Positions 49,333-49,511 of a stretch of 49,511 nt of DNA are shown piece by piece. A program made the translations under genes and the position numbers. The stretch comes from Candidatus Korarchaeum sp. (GTDB lineage Archaea; Korarchaeota; Korarchaeia; Korarchaeales; Korarchaeaceae), in assembly GCA_020833055.1 (NCBI GenBank), contig JAJHQZ010000006.1, positions 1 through 49,511 on the forward strand, written 5' to 3'. Under the pieces are notes generated by a model, which had not been told where the DNA came from, ran no database searches, and worked only from the letters and a program-made list of their open reading frames with translations. Position 1 is the first letter of the stretch. The number at the start of each line of letters is the position of its first letter.

Positions 49333-49511
49333 TCATCTCACCTTCAACCCCATGCCAGTCAGTATCACGAGGGAAGGCCCATCCACCTTACCCAACCACT
49401 TCTTGTAAGCTGCGTAAGCTACAGCGGAGCTGGGTTCGACGTATAAGCCCTGGAGAGCTAGCTCCCTATGGGCTTCTATTATCTCTTCCTCCTCAACTAT
49501 CTCGGCATCAC
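49333..49511 (-). CDS. thrC: Threonine synthase, C-terminal part (continues beyond window)
   Basis: The minus frame from the window edge reads EEEEIIEAHRELALQGLYVE, then PSSAVAYAAYKKWLGK and SLVILTGMGLKVR with stop TGA at 49335-49333. GLYVEPSSAVAYAAYK followed by LTG-GLK is the C-terminal signature of PLP-dependent threonine synthases. It makes L-threonine from O-phosphohomoserine. Related fold type II enzymes are possible but less likely. Confidence 0.8.
   Translation of the reverse strand, partial: DAEIVEEEEIIEAHRELALQGLYVEPSSAVAYAAYKKWLGKVDGPSLVILTGMGLKVR

Overview
The window looks like the chromosome of a hyperthermophilic archaeon of the TACK group, most like Candidatus Korarchaeum. The reasons are near-balanced G+C with heavy AGG/AGA and ATA use, mostly leaderless genes that start about 25 bases after a TATA box, crenarchaeal ATPase families, IS605-type TnpB remnants, archaeal inositol-3-phosphate synthase, DUF763, DUF116 and a Trm14-type tRNA methyltransferase. 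The genus is inference. I saw no rRNA, tRNA or CRISPR array.

Layout. 1-550: a broken SLC13/ArsB-type transporter. 776-9000: an accessory island with two ATPase_2 genes, an AAA_14/DUF4143-type ATPase broken by two one-base frameshifts plus a truncated copy of its 5' end, two coiled-coil/PD-(D/E)XK-like proteins, a pure coiled-coil protein, an antitoxin relic, a nucleotidyltransferase relic and one intact radical SAM gene. 9280-10803: an aldo/keto reductase and a small membrane protein. 11090-13945: an AbiE-like toxin/antitoxin pair, an ATPase_2 fragment and an intact ATPase_2-DUF234-type gene. 13966-15071: a methyltransferase split by a TnpB remnant. 15489-17759: an AT-richer cassette (ArsR regulator, 81-aa protein, MFS exporter) that uses GGTGAT ribosome binding sites. 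17765-20240: relics, a membrane hydrolase and an aspartic-protease-like gene.

20371-27266 is mostly housekeeping: phosphoesterase, sugar epimerase, AIM24, a kbl-tdh threonine degradation operon, DUF429, an ECF S component and an SDR. 27313-28339 holds a divergent Lrp-type regulator and a DGC-domain protein around a shared palindrome. 29274-30426 is the scar of a deletion that fused the front of ilvB to the back of ilvC. 30561-43970 carries a thioredoxin-CcdA fusion, a MATE exporter, a presenilin-like protease, a three-gene ABC-2 exporter, ino1, a secreted protein, DUF763, a nitroreductase, a radical SAM protein, a HAD hydrolase and TIGR04076. 44149-44948 is an HD phosphohydrolase gene split by a second TnpB remnant. 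The end holds YjbQ, a Trm14-like methyltransferase, DUF116, a DHA2-type MFS exporter, a flavoprotein fragment and the 3' end of a threonine synthase.

The most striking structure is shared by the ATPase genes. All six starts (four genes and two relics) carry inverted repeats at or just before the start codon, downstream of a TATA-like box in five of six. The repeat sequence is private to each locus, although the genes belong to two different ATPase families. This suggests self-recognition or tight autoregulation of ATPase-nuclease modules. It is my leading candidate for an undescribed system.
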